Source of the DNA: Pseudomonas pharyngis
Lineage (GTDB): Bacteria > Pseudomonadota > Gammaproteobacteria > Pseudomonadales > Pseudomonadaceae
Direction of reading: 5' to 3'
NCBI RefSeq assembly: GCF_021602345.1
Contig: NZ_BQID01000007.1
Span: forward strand, 186,001 to 250,000
DNA: 64,000 nucleotides
Part shown: piece by piece, positions 8,214 through 18,873 of the stretch
Position numbering within the stretch: the first letter of the stretch is position 1
Layout of the letters: every line of letters starts with the position of its first letter
The notes under the pieces: model-generated
What the model was told of the DNA's origin: nothing
What the model saw: the letters and a program-made list of their open reading frames with translations, nothing else
The model's database searches: none
Position numbers and translations under genes: made by a program

Positions 8214-10313
8214 ATGCAAACTTTTTTTATCGCGCCCACCGACTTTGGTGTGGGTCTGACCTCCATCAGCCTCGGGCTGGTGCGTACGCTGGAGCGTGCC
8301 GGGCTGAAAGTCGGCTTCTTCAAACCGATTGCCCAGCCGCATCCGGGCGACACCGGCCCTGAGCGTTCGACTGAACTGGTAGCGCGCACCCACGGCCTGA
8401 AACCGCCGCAGCCACTGGGCCTGGCCCACGTCGAGCGGATGCTCGGCGACGGTCAGCTCGACGAGTTGCTCGAAGAAATCATCACCCTCTACCAGCAGGC
8501 CGCCATCGGCAAAGACGTGCTGGTCGTCGAAGGCATGGTGCCAACCCGCAGCGCCAGCTACGCCGCGCGGGTCAACCTGCACTTGGCCAAGAGCCTGGAT
8601 GCCGAGGTGATTCTGGTCTCGGCCCCGGAAAACGAAGTGCTGACCGAGCTGTCAGGCCGCGTCGAGTTGCAGGCGCAGTTGTTCGGCGGGCCGAAAGACC
8701 CGAAAGTCCTCGGCGTGATCCTCAACAAGGTCAAGACCGACGAGAGCATGGACGCCTTCGCCGCGCGTCTGAAAGAGCACTCGCCGTTGCTGCGCACAGG
8801 TGATTTCCGTCTGCTCGGCTGCATTCCGTTCCAGCCGGAACTCAACGCCCCGCGCACCCGCGACGTCGCCGACCTGATGGGCGCCCAGGTGCTCAACGCC
8901 GGCGACTACGAAACCCGGCGCATGACCAAGACCATCATTTGCGCGCGCACCATGCGCAACACCGTTGATCTGCTCAAGCCCGGCGTGCTGGTGGTGACCC
9001 CCGGCGATCGCGACGACATCATCCTCGCCGTCAGCCTCGCGGCTATCAACGGCGTACCGCTGGCCGGCCTGCTGCTGACCAGCGACACCCTGCCCGACCC
9101 GCGCATCATGGACCTGTGCCGTGGCGCGTTGCAGGCTGGCTTGCCGGTGCTGTCGGTGAGCACCGGGTCCTACGACACCGCCAACCTGCTGAACGGCCTG
9201 AACAAGGAAATCCCCGTCGATGACCGCGAACGCGCAGAGATCATCACCGATTTCGTCGCCAGTCACCTCGATGCCAACTGGCTGCACCAGCGCTGTGGCA
9301 CGCCACGGGAAATGCGCCTGTCGCCGGCGGTGTTCCGTTATCAATTGATTCAACGCGCGCAGGCCGCCAACAAACGTATCGTCCTGCCCGAAGGCAGCGA
9401 GCCGCTCACCGTACAGGCAGCGGCAATCTGTCAGGAACGCGGGATTGCCCGTTGCGTGCTGCTGGCCAAACCGGCTGACGTCGAAGCCGTGGCCCGGGCC
9501 CAGGGCATCGCGCTGCCGCCAGGGCTGGAAATCCTCGATCCGGACCTGATCCGCGAGCGCTACGTCGAGCCGATGGTCGCCCTGCGCAAGAGCAAAAGCC
9601 TCAACGCGCCGATGGCCGAGCAGCAACTGGAAGACACCGTGGTGATCGGCACCATGATGCTGGCACTGGATGAAGTCGACGGCCTGGTCTCCGGCATCAT
9701 CAACACCACGGCCAACACCATCCGCCCGGCGCTGCAACTGATCAAGACCGCTCCGGGCTGCACACTGGTGTCGTCGGTGTTCTTCATGCTGTTCCCGGAA
9801 GAGGTGCTGGTCTACGGCGACTGCGTGATGAACCCGCATCCGAGCGCCAGCGAACTGGCGGAGATCGCCCTGCAAAGCGCCGACTCGGCCGCCGCATTCG
9901 GTATCACGCCACGAGTGGCGATGATCAGCTACTCCAGCGGCGAATCGGCCACTGGCGAGGAAGTCGAGAAAGTCCGCGAAGCCACCCTGCTCGCCCACGA
10001 ACAACAGCACTCGCTGCTGATCGACGGGCCGTTGCAGTACGACGCCGCCGCCAACGAAACCGTGGCCCGGCAACTGGCGCCGAACAGCCAGGTGGCCGGT
10101 CGCGCCACGGTGTTCGTATTCCCCGACCTGAACACCGGCAACACCACCCACAAGGCCGTTCAACGCAGTGCCGATTGCGTGAGCCTCGGCCCGATGCTGC
10201 AAGGCCTGCGCAAACCGGTGAACGATCTGCCGCGCGGCGCGCAGGTCGACGACATCGTCTACACCATCGCCCTGACCGCGATTCAGGCTGCCAACCGACC
10301 TCTGGATATCTGA
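8214..10313 (+). CDS. pta: Phosphate acetyltransferase Pta, long form
   Basis: Pta interconverts acetyl-CoA and acetyl phosphate. At 699 residues this is the long, three-domain form. The N-terminal BioD-like P-loop domain (about 1-220) opens with FFIAPTDFGVGLTSISLGL, the central DRTGG domain lies around 220-350, and the C-terminal catalytic PTA domain (about 375-695) contains RIVLPEGSEPLTVQAA, the conserved SGIINTTANTIRPAL and the PDLNTGNTTHKAVQRSA region. No ackA gene is adjacent in the window. The next gene starts only 4 bases after the stop. Confidence 0.96.
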   Translation: MQTFFIAPTDFGVGLTSISLGLVRTLERAGLKVGFFKPIAQPHPGDTGPERSTELVARTHGLKPPQPLGLAHVERMLGDGQLDELLEEIITLYQQAAIGKDVLVVEGMVPTRSASYAARVNLHLAKSLDAEVILVSAPENEVLTELSGRVELQAQLFGGPKDPKVLGVILNKVKTDESMDAFAARLKEHSPLLRTGDFRLLGCIPFQPELNAPRTRDVADLMGAQVLNAGDYETRRMTKTIICARTMRNTVDLLKPGVLVVTPGDRDDIILAVSLAAINGVPLAGLLLTSDTLPDPRIMDLCRGALQAGLPVLSVSTGSYDTANLLNGLNKEIPVDDRERAEIITDFVASHLDANWLHQRCGTPREMRLSPAVFRYQLIQRAQAANKRIVLPEGSEPLTVQAAAICQERGIARCVLLAKPADVEAVARAQGIALPPGLEILDPDLIRERYVEPMVALRKSKSLNAPMAEQQLEDTVVIGTMMLALDEVDGLVSGIINTTANTIRPALQLIKTAPGCTLVSSVFFMLFPEEVLVYGDCVMNPHPSASELAEIALQSADSAAAFGITPRVAMISYSSGESATGEEVEKVREATLLAHEQQHSLLIDGPLQYDAAANETVARQLAPNSQVAGRATVFVFPDLNTGNTTHKAVQRSADCVSLGPMLQGLRKPVNDLPRGAQVDDIVYTIALTAIQAANRPLDI

Positions 10314-10317
10314 CCCG

Positions 10318-11223
10318 ATGCTGGCTTTTCTCCCTGCCCCCCTGCGCGGCGTGATCGCCGCGCTGCTGCTGGCGCTGAACACGATCCTGTTGTGCTCGTT
10401 CCTGTTTCTTGTGGCGCTGATCAAAGTGCTGCCGTTCGGCCTCGCACGCCGCGCTTCGCGTTGGCTGATGAGCCACACCCACGAGGCCTGGATCAGCAAC
10501 AACAAGGGCTGGATGAACCTGGTCCGCCGCACCCGCTGGCACCTCAGCGGCCTGCAAGGCCTGGACTATCAACACTCGTACCTGATCACCAGCAACCACC
10601 AGAGCTGGGTCGACATCCTGGTGCTGCAATACGTGCTCAACCGGCGCATCCAGCCGCTGAAGTTCTTCCTCAAGCAGGAACTGATCTGGGTCCCGGTCAT
10701 CGGTCTGGCGTGGTGGACACTGGGCTTCCCGTTCATGAAACGCTATTCGAAAGCCTATCTGGAAAAACACCCGGAAAAGAAAGGCAAAGACCTCGAAACC
10801 ACCCGCAAGACCTGCGCGAAATTCCGCGACAACCCGGTAGGCATCTTCAACTTCGTCGAGGGCACACGCTTTACCGAAGGCAAGCATGCGCAGCAGCAAT
10901 CACCGTTCAAATACCTGCTCAAGCCCAAGGCCGGCGGCATCGCGTTCGTGCTGGATGCGATGGGCGAACAACTGGAATCGATCGTCAACGTCACCATCCA
11001 CTACCCGGGCGGACGCCCTGGCTTCTGGGATCTGCTGTGCGGCAACGTCCGAGACGTAGTGGTGCACTTCGAAGAACTGAAAATCCCACCGCAGTTCATC
11101 GGCAGGAACTACGACCAGGACGGCGAATACCGCCTGCAATTCCAGGGCTGGATCAACCAGCTGTGGCAAGACAAGGATGCACTGCTTGCGCAGATGCACC
11201 GCGAGTATCCGGATCGCCGCTAA
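10318..11223 (+). CDS. PlsC-type acyltransferase (1-acyl-glycerol-3-phosphate acyltransferase family)
   Basis: This 301-residue membrane acyltransferase has the HX4D motif at His94-Asp99 (SNHQSWVD) and the substrate-binding FVEGTR at 179-184. An N-terminal hydrophobic segment (about 12-38) anchors it in the inner membrane. The long form with KKGKDLETTRKTC between the motifs resembles the YihG/PA-type lysophosphatidate acyltransferases, secondary to the main PlsC. It probably transfers acyl chains to lysophosphatidic acid. It follows pta by 4 bases, so they share a transcript, though no functional link is obvious. Confidence 0.85.
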   Translation: MLAFLPAPLRGVIAALLLALNTILLCSFLFLVALIKVLPFGLARRASRWLMSHTHEAWISNNKGWMNLVRRTRWHLSGLQGLDYQHSYLITSNHQSWVDILVLQYVLNRRIQPLKFFLKQELIWVPVIGLAWWTLGFPFMKRYSKAYLEKHPEKKGKDLETTRKTCAKFRDNPVGIFNFVEGTRFTEGKHAQQQSPFKYLLKPKAGGIAFVLDAMGEQLESIVNVTIHYPGGRPGFWDLLCGNVRDVVVHFEELKIPPQFIGRNYDQDGEYRLQFQGWINQLWQDKDALLAQMHREYPDRR

Positions 11224-11248
11224 TCGATCGTTCGCACCTCGAGGCACT

Positions 11249-11279
11249 GATCGTTCCCACGCTCTGCGTGGGAACGATC
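11249..11279. repeat. Pseudomonas intergenic inverted repeat
   Basis: Perfect 14-base arms GATCGTTCCCACGC and GCGTGGGAACGATC surround a 3-base loop. The core GTTCCCACGC..GCGTGGGAAC is, from general knowledge, a frequently repeated intergenic sequence in fluorescent pseudomonads. Confidence 0.75.
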
Positions 11280-11282
11280 TAT

Positions 11283-11319
11283 AAAAAAACCCGCAGACAA
11301 TCACTTGTCTGCGGGTTTT
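11283..11319. terminator. Bidirectional terminator between the acyltransferase gene and cysNC
   Basis: An 11-base-pair stem (CCCGCAGACAA with TTGTCTGCGGG, loop TCAC) is flanked by seven A and by T-rich sequence. It fits the convergent genes on both sides. Confidence 0.92.
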
Positions 11320-11336
11320 CTTTTTGCAGCGAACGC

Positions 11337-13235
11337 TTAAATCGCGCCACGCTTGCGCAACAGATCCAGCACCAGCTTGACGCTTTCATCCAGCGACAGC
11401 GACTGGGTGTCGATCACCAGATCAGCATCCAGCGGCACGTCATACGGGAAGGATTCACCCGGAATGTTGTCGCCACCGGCAGCATACAGACCTTGCGGAT
11501 CACGTTCGGCGCACACAGTCGGCGAAGCCTGAACATAAACCGTCAGCAGACGCTCCTTGCCGATTAGATCCTTCGCCTGTTCACGACCTTCGGCACTCGG
11601 CGCCACAAACGCCGCAAGCGTCAGCAGACCCGCTTCGTTGAACTGACGCGCCACATGCGCGGCACGACGCCAGTTCTCGGTGCGTCCGGCGCGATCCTGC
11701 GGCAGACCCTTGTTGAGGTCATGACGCAGGTTCTGGCCATCCAGCACAAACACCGCACGACCCAGATCAAACAGCTTGCGCTCGACCGCGTATGCCAAGG
11801 TGCTCTTGCCAGCGCCGGACAGGCCGCTGAACAGCACGGTAGCCGGTTGCTGACCGAAACGCTGAGCGCGTTCTTCGGTCGCAACATGGGCCAGTTTGCC
11901 GTGATTCGTAGCCGTACCGTGGGTCACCGGCTGAGCGACGATCATGCCGGCGCCGACGGTGCCGTTGGTCAAACGGTCGATGACGATGAACGCGCCGGTG
12001 GTGCGGTTGCTGTCGTAACCATCGAGGGCGATCGGCGCGTCGAGCGCGATCTTCACCTTGCCGATTTCGTTGAGCTGCAACGCGCTCGCCGGGCCTTCTT
12101 CGAGGGTGTTGACGTCGACCTTGTTGACGATGCTGGCGATGGAGCCCGGCACGTAACTGGTGGCGCGCTTGATGTCGTATTTCTTGCCCGGCAGCATCGG
12201 CTCTTCAGCCATCCACACCAGCATCGCTTCGAAGCTGTCGGTGACCGGCGGAACGTTGTCGGCGTGAACCAGCAGGTCGCCACGGGAGATGTCGATTTCG
12301 TCTTCCATGGTCAGCGTTACCGCCTGGCCAGGACCTGCGTGTTCCAGCTCACCTTCGAAAGTGACGATGGATTTCACGCGGCTGCTCTTGCCCGACGGCA
12401 GGACCACGACTTCGTCGCCCTTCTTGACGATGCCGCTGGCCAGGGTGCCGGCGAAACCGCGGAAGTTCAGGTTCGGACGGTTGACGTACTGCACCGGGAA
12501 ACGCAGATCGGTGAAGTTGCGATCGCCCGCCACTTCCACGGTCTCGAGGATTTCCATCAGCGACTGGCCGGTGTACCACGGTGAGCGCTCGGACTTGTTC
12601 ACCACGTTGTCGCCCTTCAGAGCGGACATCGGCACGAAGTGCATGCTGGTCGGCTTCATCTTCAAGCCTTCGGCGAACTTCAGGTAGTCGGCCTTGATCG
12701 ACTCGAACACGCCCTGATCGAAGCCCTTGAGGTCCATCTTGTTGATGGCGACAACGATGTGCTTGATGCCCAGCAACGAGGCGATGAAGCTGTGGCGGCG
12801 GGTCTGGGTCTGCACGCCGTAACGGGCATCGACCAGGATGATCGCCAGGTCACAGGTGGATGCACCGGTGGCCATGTTGCGGGTGTACTGCTCATGGCCG
12901 GGGGTGTCGGCGATGATGAATTTGCGCTTGGCGGTGGAGAAATAGCGGTAGGCGACATCAATGGTGATGCCCTGCTCGCGCTCGGCCTGCAGGCCGTCGA
13001 CCAGCAACGCCAGGTCGATGTCGTCACCGGTGGTGCCGACTTTCTTCGAGTCGCGGGTGATGGCTTCGAGGTGATCCTCGTAGATCATCTTCGAGTCGTG
13101 CAGCAGGCGCCCGATCAGGGTGCTCTTGCCGTCATCGACGTTACCGCAGGTCAAAAAGCGCAGCAGCTCTTTACGTTCGTGCTGGCCCAGGTAGGCGAGG
13201 ATGTCCTCGCTGATCAAATCAGAAACATGCGACAT
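11337..13235 (-). CDS. cysNC: Sulfate adenylyltransferase large subunit fused to APS kinase, CysNC
   Basis: This 632-residue fusion makes APS with CysD and then phosphorylates it to PAPS. The N-terminal part is an EF-Tu-like GTPase: P-loop GNVDDGKS at 31-38, then [12 protein letters not shown] and NKMD, followed by two beta-barrel domains. The C-terminal APS kinase domain begins near 465 with its own P-loop GLSGAGKST at 471-479 and continues with [14 protein letters not shown]. It follows cysD by 9 bases in the same operon. Fusion of CysN and CysC is common in pseudomonads. Confidence 0.97.
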   Translation of the reverse strand: MSHVSDLISEDILAYLGQHERKELLRFLTCGNVDDGKSTLIGRLLHDSKMIYEDHLEAITRDSKKVGTTGDDIDLALLVDGLQAEREQGITIDVAYRYFSTAKRKFIIADTPGHEQYTRNMATGASTCDLAIILVDARYGVQTQTRRHSFIASLLGIKHIVVAINKMDLKGFDQGVFESIKADYLKFAEGLKMKPTSMHFVPMSALKGDNVVNKSERSPWYTGQSLMEILETVEVAGDRNFTDLRFPVQYVNRPNLNFRGFAGTLASGIVKKGDEVVVLPSGKSSRVKSIVTFEGELEHAGPGQAVTLTMEDEIDISRGDLLVHADNVPPVTDSFEAMLVWMAEEPMLPGKKYDIKRATSYVPGSIASIVNKVDVNTLEEGPASALQLNEIGKVKIALDAPIALDGYDSNRTTGAFIVIDRLTNGTVGAGMIVAQPVTHGTATNHGKLAHVATEERAQRFGQQPATVLFSGLSGAGKSTLAYAVERKLFDLGRAVFVLDGQNLRHDLNKGLPQDRAGRTENWRRAAHVARQFNEAGLLTLAAFVAPSAEGREQAKDLIGKERLLTVYVQASPTVCAERDPQGLYAAGGDNIPGESFPYDVPLDADLVIDTQSLSLDESVKLVLDLLRKRGAI

Positions 13236-13244
13236 GACAGCCCC

Positions 13245-14162
13245 TTAGAAATAGCCTTGACGTTTTTTGTCTTCCATCGAGCCTGCGCCATCGTGGTCGA
13301 TGACCCGGCCCTGGCGCTCGGAAGTTCGCGTCAGGAGCATTTCCTGAATGATGTCCGTCAGGCTTTCGGCCTCGGACTCCACCGCGCCCGTCAACGGGTA
13401 GCAGCCAAGGGTACGGAAACGCACTTTCTTTTTGACGATGCGCGCCTTGTCCTCGTCGGACAGGTGCTCGAGGATGCGCTCGTCGTCGATCATGATCAGC
13501 GTGCCGTTCTTCTCGATCACTTCGCGTTCGGCGGCGAAGTACAGCGGTACGATCGGGATGCCTTCGAGGTAGATGTACTGCCAGATGTCCAGTTCGGTCC
13601 AGTTCGACAGCGGGAACACACGAATGGATTCGCCCTTGTTGACCTTGCCGTTGTAGACGTTCCACAGCTCGGGACGCTGGTTCTTCGGGTCCCAGCGATG
13701 TTTGCTGTCACGGAACGAGTAGACGCGCTCCTTGGCGCGGGACTTCTCTTCATCGCGACGGGCACCGCCGAAGGCGGCGTCGAAACCATGCTTGTCGAGT
13801 GCCTGCTTCAGGCCCTCGGTCTTCATGATGTCGGTGTGCTTGGCGCTGCCGTGGGTGAACGGGTTGATGTTCTGCGCCACGCCATCGGGGTTGATATGAG
13901 TGATGAGGTCCAGGCCAAGCTCTTCGACCATCTTGTCGCGGAACTTGTACATTTCCTGGAATTTCCAGCGGGTGTCGACGTGCATCACCGGAAACGGCAG
14001 TTTGCCCGGGAAGAACGCCTTGCGTGCCAGATGCAGCATCACGGCGGAGTCTTTACCGATGGAGTACAGCATCACCGGGTTGTCGAACTCGGCGGCCACC
14101 TCGCGGATGATGTGGATGCTTTCCGCCTCCAGCTGTTTCAGATGCGTCAGTTTGTCGACCAT
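13245..14162 (-). CDS. cysD: Sulfate adenylyltransferase small subunit CysD
   Basis: CysD is the 305-residue catalytic subunit of ATP sulfurylase, which adenylates sulfate with energy from GTP hydrolysis by CysN. It belongs to the PP-loop ATP pyrophosphatase family; the loop SIGKDS is at 34-39. Further family motifs are [34 protein letters not shown] and [17 protein letters not shown]. It is the first gene of the cysD-cysNC operon. About 135 bases upstream separate it from the Nif3-like gene, enough for its own promoter, but no CysB site was identified with confidence. Confidence 0.97.
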   Translation of the reverse strand: MVDKLTHLKQLEAESIHIIREVAAEFDNPVMLYSIGKDSAVMLHLARKAFFPGKLPFPVMHVDTRWKFQEMYKFRDKMVEELGLDLITHINPDGVAQNINPFTHGSAKHTDIMKTEGLKQALDKHGFDAAFGGARRDEEKSRAKERVYSFRDSKHRWDPKNQRPELWNVYNGKVNKGESIRVFPLSNWTELDIWQYIYLEGIPIVPLYFAAEREVIEKNGTLIMIDDERILEHLSDEDKARIVKKKVRFRTLGCYPLTGAVESEAESLTDIIQEMLLTRTSERQGRVIDHDGAGSMEDKKRQGYF

Positions 14163-14297
14163 GGCTACTCACGAAAGCTTTCTTATGAACGGCCAGCGGG
14201 CCGTGTTCGAGCGGGGAATCCTAGCACAGCGCCCCCTTCTAATCAGGACGCCAACTAGATCGAAAGGGTATATGAATATGCCTGCCCGTTCGGGCGC

Positions 14298-15056
14298 TCA
14301 GATCGGATTCGGGCAGTCGATAAAGATGTGCTCCAAGGCAAAACGCTTCGCCAGATAGTCGCCCAGCGCCTGCACGCCGTAGCGCTCGGTGGCGTGGTGG
14401 CCGGCGGCGATGAAGCTGATGTCGTTTTCCCGGGCGCTGTGGAACGTCTGCTCGGAGGCTTCGCCGCTGAGGAACAGATCGACGCCGGCAGCGATGGCGT
14501 TGTCGATGTAGCCCTGACCGCCGCCGGTGCACCAGCCAACACGGCGGATCATCGCACTGCCTTCGACCAGCAGCGGTTCGCGGCCCATGACTTCCTGCAC
14601 TTTGCGAGCGAAGTCACGCGGGGTCATCGGCTCGCTCAGTGAACCGACCAGACCGACGATTTTCAGATTGTCCGGATCCAGTGGCCCTTCGACGGTGATG
14701 TCCAGCTGACGGGCCAGTTGCACGTTATTGCCGACGTCCGGGTGCAGATCCAGCGGCAGGTGATAACCGAGCAGGCTGATGTCGTGCTTGAGCAGCGTCT
14801 TCAAACGGCGCTGCTTCATGCCGGTGATGCACGGGTTCTCGCCCTTCCAGAAATAACCGTGATGCACCAGCACCAGGTCGGCTTCGGCTTCGACGGCGGC
14901 ATCGAGCAACGCCTGGCTGGCAGTGACGCCGCTGACAATACGCATCACTTGCGGGCGGCCCTCGACCTGCAGGCCATTGGGGCAATAATCGGCAATTTTC
15001 GCACTGCCAAGGTAACGGTCGGCTTCTTCGACCAGGGTGCTCAGGGCGACGGCCAT
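14298..15056 (-). CDS. Nif3-like dinuclear metal centre protein
   Basis: A 252-residue member of the Nif3/YbgI (DUF34) family, which forms hexamers with a two-metal site. Metal ligands are visible in LVLVHHGYFWKGE and in the C-terminal AAGHHATERYGVQALG, and the YCPNGLQVEGR motif near residue 24 is typical. The reaction is not settled; a GTP cyclohydrolase-like or metal insertase role has been proposed for the family. It lies between cysD and the divergent algW. Family assignment is firm and function open. Confidence 0.9.
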   Translation of the reverse strand: MAVALSTLVEEADRYLGSAKIADYCPNGLQVEGRPQVMRIVSGVTASQALLDAAVEAEADLVLVHHGYFWKGENPCITGMKQRRLKTLLKHDISLLGYHLPLDLHPDVGNNVQLARQLDITVEGPLDPDNLKIVGLVGSLSEPMTPRDFARKVQEVMGREPLLVEGSAMIRRVGWCTGGGQGYIDNAIAAGVDLFLSGEASEQTFHSARENDISFIAAGHHATERYGVQALGDYLAKRFALEHIFIDCPNPI

Positions 15057-15159
15057 GAAAGACTCCTAAATATCCCGTTCAGAGGCGCGCGCGGCCTCGT
15101 ATAATGCGCGACATTATGGGCGGTCTGACCCCGCCTGCAACTTTTCCAGGACGTGCTTA

Positions 15160-16320
15160 ATGCTCAAGGCGCTGCGTTTTTTCGGCTGGCCGCTGTTGGC
15201 CGGCGTGCTTATCGCTCTGTTGATTATTCAGCGTTACCCGCAGTGGGTCGGGCTTCCGAGCCTCGACGTCAACCTGCAACAGGCCCCGCAGACCACCAGC
15301 GTGCAGCAGGGGCCGGTGTCCTATGCGGACGCGGTGACCATCGCCGCGCCTTCGGTGGTCAACCTCTACACCACCAAAGTCATCAACAAGCCGAGCCATC
15401 CGCTGTTCGAGGATCCGCAGTTCCGCCGCTTCTTCGGTGACAATTCGCCGAAGCAGAAGCGCATGGAATCAAGCCTCGGCTCCGGCGTGATCATGAGCCC
15501 GGAAGGCTACATCCTGACCAACAACCACGTCACCAGCGGCGCCGACCAGATCGTCGTGGCGCTCAAGGACGGTCGCGAAACCCTGGCCCGAGTGATCGGC
15601 AGCGACCCGGAAACCGATCTTGCAGTGCTGAAAATCGACCTGAAAACCCTGCCGTCGATCACCGTCGGCCGCTCCGACAACATCCGCATCGGCGACGTCG
15701 CACTGGCCATCGGCAACCCGTTCGGCGTAGGCCAGACCGTGACCATGGGCATCATCAGCGCCACCGGCCGTAATCAGTTGGGCCTGAACAACTACGAAGA
15801 CTTCATTCAGACCGACGCGGCGATCAACCCCGGCAACTCCGGCGGCGCGTTGGTCGACGCCAACGGCAACCTGACTGGCATCAACACCGCGATCTTCTCC
15901 AAGTCCGGCGGCTCGCAAGGCATCGGTTTTGCGATCCCGGTGAAACTGGCGATGGAAGTGATGAAGTCGATCATCGAGCACGGTCAGGTGATTCGCGGCT
16001 GGCTGGGCATTGAAGTGCAACCGCTGACCCAGGAACTGGCCGAGTCGTTCGGCCTGTCCGGGCGTCCGGGGATCGTGGTGGCGGGGATTTTCCGCGACGG
16101 CCCGGCACAGAAGGCCGGCCTGCAACTGGGTGATGTGATCCTCAGCATCGACGGAGAACCGGCCGGCGATGGCCGCAAGTCGATGAACCAGGTGGCGCGG
16201 ATCAAACCGACCGACAAGGTCACGATTCAGGTGATGCGCAATGGCAAGGAGTTGAAGCTGACCGCCGAGATCGGTCTGCGTCCGCCGCCTGCTCCGGTCA
16301 AGGAAAAGGAAGAAAACTGA
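15160..16320 (+). CDS. algW: Periplasmic serine protease AlgW (DegS family)
   Basis: AlgW is the inner-membrane-anchored protease that starts cleavage of the anti-sigma factor MucA and so releases the envelope-stress sigma factor AlgU. In the 386-residue protein a membrane anchor spans about 8-24. The trypsin-like domain carries the triad His123 (LTNNHV), Asp153 (ETDLAVLK) and Ser227 (INPGNSGGAL). A single PDZ domain (about 275-370) would sense misfolded outer membrane proteins. One PDZ domain plus an uncleaved anchor separate it from MucD/DegP. It faces hisC across a symmetric terminator. Confidence 0.94.
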   Translation: MLKALRFFGWPLLAGVLIALLIIQRYPQWVGLPSLDVNLQQAPQTTSVQQGPVSYADAVTIAAPSVVNLYTTKVINKPSHPLFEDPQFRRFFGDNSPKQKRMESSLGSGVIMSPEGYILTNNHVTSGADQIVVALKDGRETLARVIGSDPETDLAVLKIDLKTLPSITVGRSDNIRIGDVALAIGNPFGVGQTVTMGIISATGRNQLGLNNYEDFIQTDAAINPGNSGGALVDANGNLTGINTAIFSKSGGSQGIGFAIPVKLAMEVMKSIIEHGQVIRGWLGIEVQPLTQELAESFGLSGRPGIVVAGIFRDGPAQKAGLQLGDVILSIDGEPAGDGRKSMNQVARIKPTDKVTIQVMRNGKELKLTAEIGLRPPPAPVKEKEEN

Positions 16321-16326
16321 AGCACA

Positions 16327-16356
16327 AAAAAAGGGAGCGAATTCGCTCCCTTTTTT
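16327..16356. terminator. Bidirectional terminator between algW and hisC
   Basis: A perfect 30-base palindrome has six A, the core GGGAGCGAATTCGCTCCC and six T. It serves both convergent genes. Confidence 0.93.
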
Positions 16357-16367
16357 ACGGCGGCTGA

Positions 16368-17420
16368 TCAGAGTTCGCCAAGACCGTCGATCAACGCCTG
16401 ATTCTGCTCCGGCGTGCCGATCGAGATCCGCAGGAACTGGGCAATCCGCTCCTGCTTGAAGTGGCGCACGATCACGCCCTGCTCACGCAGTTTGGCCGCC
16501 AGCCCCGCCGCATCGTGTTGCGGATGCCGGGCGAAGATGAAGTTCGCCGCTGACGGCAGCACTTCAAAGCCCTTGGCCTGCAACTGCGCAACCACCCACT
16601 CGCGACTCTCGATGACTAATGCGCAGGTCTTGTCGAAGTACTCGCGATCTTCGAACGCTGCCGCCGCACCGACATTCGCCATGCGATCGATCGGGTAAGA
16701 GTTGAAGCTGTTCTTGATCCGCTCCAGCGCCTCGATCAGGTCTGGATGCCCGACCGCCAGACCGACCCGCAGGCCCGCCAGCGAACGGGACTTGGACAGG
16801 GTCTGGGTCACCAGCAGGTTCGAGTAACGGTCGACCAGACTGATCGCGGTTTCACCGCCAAAGTCGATGTAGGCCTCGTCGACCACCACCACGGAATCCG
16901 GGTTGGCCTTGAGAATCTGCTCGACCGCTTCCAGTGCCAGCAGGCAACCGGTTGGTGCGTTCGGATTGGGGAAGATGATCCCGCCGTTCGGCTTGGCGTA
17001 GTCCGCCGGGTTGATCTGGAACTGCGCATCCAGCGGCACCGCGTCGAACGTGATGCCGTAAAGGCCGCAGTAAACCGGATAGAAGCTGTAGCTGATGTCC
17101 GGGAACAGGATCGGCTGATCGTGTTGCAGCAGACCGTGGAAGATGTGCGCCAGCACTTCGTCCGAACCGTTGCCGAGGAACACTTGATTGCTTTGTACGC
17201 CGTAGTAGTTGGCGACGGCGTTTTTCAGCAGATCGCTGTTCGGGTCCGGGTACAGGCGCAGGTTGTCGTTGAGTTCGGTCTGCATCGCCGCCAGGGCTTT
17301 TGGTGACGGGCCGTACGGGTTTTCGTTGGTGTTGAGCTTGACCAGACGGGTCAGCTTCGGCTGCTCGCCCGGCACGTAAGGCACCAGATTCTTGACGAAC
17401 GGGCTCCAGAATTTACTCAT
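16368..17420 (-). CDS. hisC: Histidinol-phosphate aminotransferase HisC
   Basis: HisC is a PLP enzyme of histidine synthesis that transaminates imidazole acetol phosphate. The 350-residue fold type I protein carries [12 protein letters not shown] near residue 30, the cofactor aspartate region [11 protein letters not shown], and the Schiff-base Lys210 in [16 protein letters not shown]. Its ATG is 2 bases after the hisD stop, and the order hisG-hisD-hisC is a partial histidine operon. A second hisC paralogue elsewhere is common in pseudomonads. Confidence 0.95.
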   Translation of the reverse strand: MSKFWSPFVKNLVPYVPGEQPKLTRLVKLNTNENPYGPSPKALAAMQTELNDNLRLYPDPNSDLLKNAVANYYGVQSNQVFLGNGSDEVLAHIFHGLLQHDQPILFPDISYSFYPVYCGLYGITFDAVPLDAQFQINPADYAKPNGGIIFPNPNAPTGCLLALEAVEQILKANPDSVVVVDEAYIDFGGETAISLVDRYSNLLVTQTLSKSRSLAGLRVGLAVGHPDLIEALERIKNSFNSYPIDRMANVGAAAAFEDREYFDKTCALVIESREWVVAQLQAKGFEVLPSAANFIFARHPQHDAAGLAAKLREQGVIVRHFKQERIAQFLRISIGTPEQNQALIDGLGEL

Positions 17421-17422
17421 GT

Positions 17423-18748
17423 TCAGTTCCCCTTCACTTCGTCTTTGATGCGGTATTCGGCGCTGCGCGCGTGGGCGCTCAGCGATTCGCCGCGGGCCAG
17501 GATCGATGCAGTCTTGCCAAGCTCGGAAGCGCCGGCCTCGGAGCAGAAGATGATCGACGAGCGTTTCTGAAAGTCGTACACGCCCAGCGGCGAGGAAAAA
17601 CGCGCAGTGCCGGAGGTCGGCAGCACGTGATTCGGACCCGCGCAGTAGTCGCCCAGCGCTTCGGAGGTGTGACGGCCCATGAAGATCGCGCCGGCGTGGC
17701 GAATCTGCGGCAGCCAGGCCTGCGGGTCGGCGACCGACAGCTCAAGGTGTTCCGGGGCGATGCGGTTGGCGACTTCGATGGCCTGGGTCATGTCACGCAC
17801 GTGGATCAGGGCACCACGGCCGTTGATCGAGGTTTCGATGATGGTCGCGCGATCCATGGTCGGCAGCAGTTTGTCGATGCTCGCGGCGACCTTGTCGAGG
17901 AACTCGGCGTCCGGGCTGACCAGAATCGCCTGAGCATCTTCGTCGTGCTCGGCTTGGGAGAACAGGTCCATGGCGATCCAGTCCGGATCTGTCTGGCCGT
18001 CGCACACCACGAGGATTTCCGACGGGCCGGCGATCATGTCGATGCCGACCTGACCGAACACGTGACGCTTGGCGGTCGCCACGTAGATGTTGCCCGGACC
18101 GACAACCTTGTCCACCTGCGGCACGCTTTCAGTGCCATAGGCCAACGCGGCAACGGCTTGTGCGCCACCGATGGTGAACACCCGGTCGACACCGGCGATG
18201 CACGCGGCCGCCAGCACCAGTTCGTTGACTTCGCCGCGCGGGGTCGGCACCACCATGACCACTTCGGTCACGCCGGCGACCTTGGCCGGAATCGCGTTCA
18301 TCAACACCGACGACGGGTATGACGCCTTGCCGCCCGGCACGTACAGACCGGCGCGATCCAGTGGCGTGACCTTCTGACCCAGCACGGTGCCGTCGGCTTC
18401 GGTGTAGCTCCAGGAGTCCTGCTTCTGTTTTTCGTGATAGCTGCGCACGCGGGCGGCGGCTTTTTCCAGCGCTTCGCGTTGCGGCACGGTGATGCGGGTC
18501 AGGGCCAGTTCCAGACGCTCGCGCGGCAGGATCAAGTCCGCCATCGAGGCGACTTCGAGGCCGTCGAATTTCTGGGTGAACTCGACCAGCGCCGCGTCAC
18601 CGCGCTCGCGCACAGCCTTGATGATGTCCAGCACCCGCTGATTGACCGAGTCGTCAGACACACTTTCCCAGCTCAGCAGATGATCCAGATGATGCGCGAA
18701 ATCCGGGTCAGCAGCGTTGAGTCGGCGAATTGCAGTCGGTGCGGTCAT
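17423..18748 (-). CDS. hisD: Histidinol dehydrogenase HisD
   Basis: HisD oxidises histidinol to histidine in two NAD-dependent steps, using a zinc ion. The 441-residue length is standard. Visible family motifs are [52 protein letters not shown], the zinc-site AGPSEILVV and [10 protein letters not shown], and the C-terminal [16 protein letters not shown]. It sits between hisG and hisC. The 125 bases toward hisG contain an imperfect 11-base-pair stem (18778-18788 with 18811-18821), so expression of the two may not be strictly equal. Confidence 0.97.
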   Translation of the reverse strand: MTAPTAIRRLNAADPDFAHHLDHLLSWESVSDDSVNQRVLDIIKAVRERGDAALVEFTQKFDGLEVASMADLILPRERLELALTRITVPQREALEKAAARVRSYHEKQKQDSWSYTEADGTVLGQKVTPLDRAGLYVPGGKASYPSSVLMNAIPAKVAGVTEVVMVVPTPRGEVNELVLAAACIAGVDRVFTIGGAQAVAALAYGTESVPQVDKVVGPGNIYVATAKRHVFGQVGIDMIAGPSEILVVCDGQTDPDWIAMDLFSQAEHDEDAQAILVSPDAEFLDKVAASIDKLLPTMDRATIIETSINGRGALIHVRDMTQAIEVANRIAPEHLELSVADPQAWLPQIRHAGAIFMGRHTSEALGDYCAGPNHVLPTSGTARFSSPLGVYDFQKRSSIIFCSEAGASELGKTASILARGESLSAHARSAEYRIKDEVKGN

Positions 18749-18873
18749 AGCGAGAGCCTCATAGGAATGGCAAAAAACTCAGGCGCCCGAAATTACCATT
18801 CGATCCGCTTGGGCACCTGAGATTCTGGCTATGAGGCGGATAGACGGGCGCGACTTAACGTCGCGCAGGTACA

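Noticed and set aside
8652-10532. Long open frame of 626 codons on the minus strand opposite pta and the acyltransferase gene start
   Set aside because: It is the antisense shadow of G+C-rich genes; it is rich in Gln, His, Arg and Val runs, matches no family, and spans two genes with strong motifs on the plus strand.
11337-13235. CysN-CysC fusion as a novel fusion protein
   Set aside because: This fusion is already well known in pseudomonads and other bacteria.
12639-14258. Open frame of 539 codons on the plus strand opposite cysNC and cysD
   Set aside because: Antisense shadow: no family motif and no ribosome site, while both minus-strand genes are complete.
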